Source: Thermodesulfobacteriota bacterium (GTDB lineage: Bacteria > Desulfobacterota_D > UBA1144 > Nemesobacterales > CSP1-2). From it: a stretch of DNA of 50,038 bases. The DNA is taken from assembly GCA_035559815.1 (NCBI GenBank), contig DATMAT010000029.1, positions 66,485-116,522 of the forward strand, written 5' to 3'. Each line of letters opens with the position of its first letter. Position 1 is the first letter of the stretch. A program made the translations under genes and the position numbers. Below, piece after piece: positions 50,038 through 50,038 of the stretch. The notes under the pieces are model-generated. The model was not told where the DNA came from. It ran no database searches and worked only from the letters and a program-made list of their open reading frames with translations.

Positions 50038-50038
50038 T

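Noticed and set aside
1-50038. CRISPR arrays, rRNA, tRNA, prophage or defence gene clusters
   Set aside because: Both strands were scanned for repeat-spacer patterns, tRNA-like arms and known defence motifs and nothing supportable was found; a tRNA or RNA-family search could still reveal short RNAs missed by eye.

Overview
The window looks like chromosomal DNA of an uncultured Gram-negative bacterium. The signs are a LysM–NlpC/P60 wall hydrolase, two predicted lipoproteins, a Tat-exported protein, a Wzx flippase and the xerC–hslV–hslU cluster. The mix (GMC oxidoreductase with a gluconate-dehydrogenase small subunit, UnbV/FG-GAP lipoprotein, chlorite-dismutase-family heme protein, many intergenic REP-like repeats) would suit a deltaproteobacterial/Desulfobacterota-like or neighbouring candidate lineage. 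That placement is a low-confidence inference. No rRNA, tRNA, CRISPR array or prophage was seen.

Layout. 1-678: 3' part of a short thiI. 679-1882: repeat-filled spacer. 1883-5134: Tat small subunit and SurA/PpiC-like lipoprotein facing away from a GMC oxidoreductase with a Cys cluster. 5135-7162: repeats, then an FG-GAP/UnbV lipoprotein. 7253-13795: polyprenyl-phosphate sugar module (GT2, three or four GT-C membrane transferases, GtrA). 13939-16973: CPBP protease, repeat spacer, nadE. 17146-22217: histidine kinase, response regulator, bifunctional-looking GDP-mannose pyrophosphorylase and an isoprenylcysteine-methyltransferase-like protein, the first three overlapping. 22661-26020: Dabb protein, MerR-like regulator, acyl carrier protein, acyl-activating enzyme. 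26081-31541: minus-strand run trpF-trpB-trpA-DHH phosphoesterase-argC. 31881-42072: surface-glycan locus with three sulfotransferase genes, a methyltransferase/P-loop fusion, Wzx and three glycosyltransferases, visibly more A+T-rich and showing duplication and decay. 42260-45754: three small proteins and an eight-LysM NlpC/P60 hydrolase. 45897-48655: xerC-hslV-hslU. 48828-50037: chlorite-dismutase-family protein and the C-terminus of a REP-associated transposase.

How it fits together. Sugar activation (GDP-mannose type), lipid-linked sugar transfer (GT2/GT-C/GtrA) and the Wzx/GT/sulfotransferase locus point to a large investment in mannosylated and sulfated envelope glycans. A two-component system overlaps the nucleotide-sugar gene, so glycan precursor supply may be signal-controlled.

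The most unusual signal is not a gene. It is a family of 28-30 bp palindromes of the form GTAG-NNN-core-CTAC, with interchangeable outer arms and cores, found at six places: between genes, next to start codons, behind a gene as an apparent terminator, inside another repeat, and in frame inside nadE. BIME-like REP pairs, a 114-bp dispersed repeat, and a truncated RAYT-type transposase at the right edge add to a picture of heavy activity by small non-autonomous repeats. All coordinates and matches were read by eye; no search or alignment program was run.
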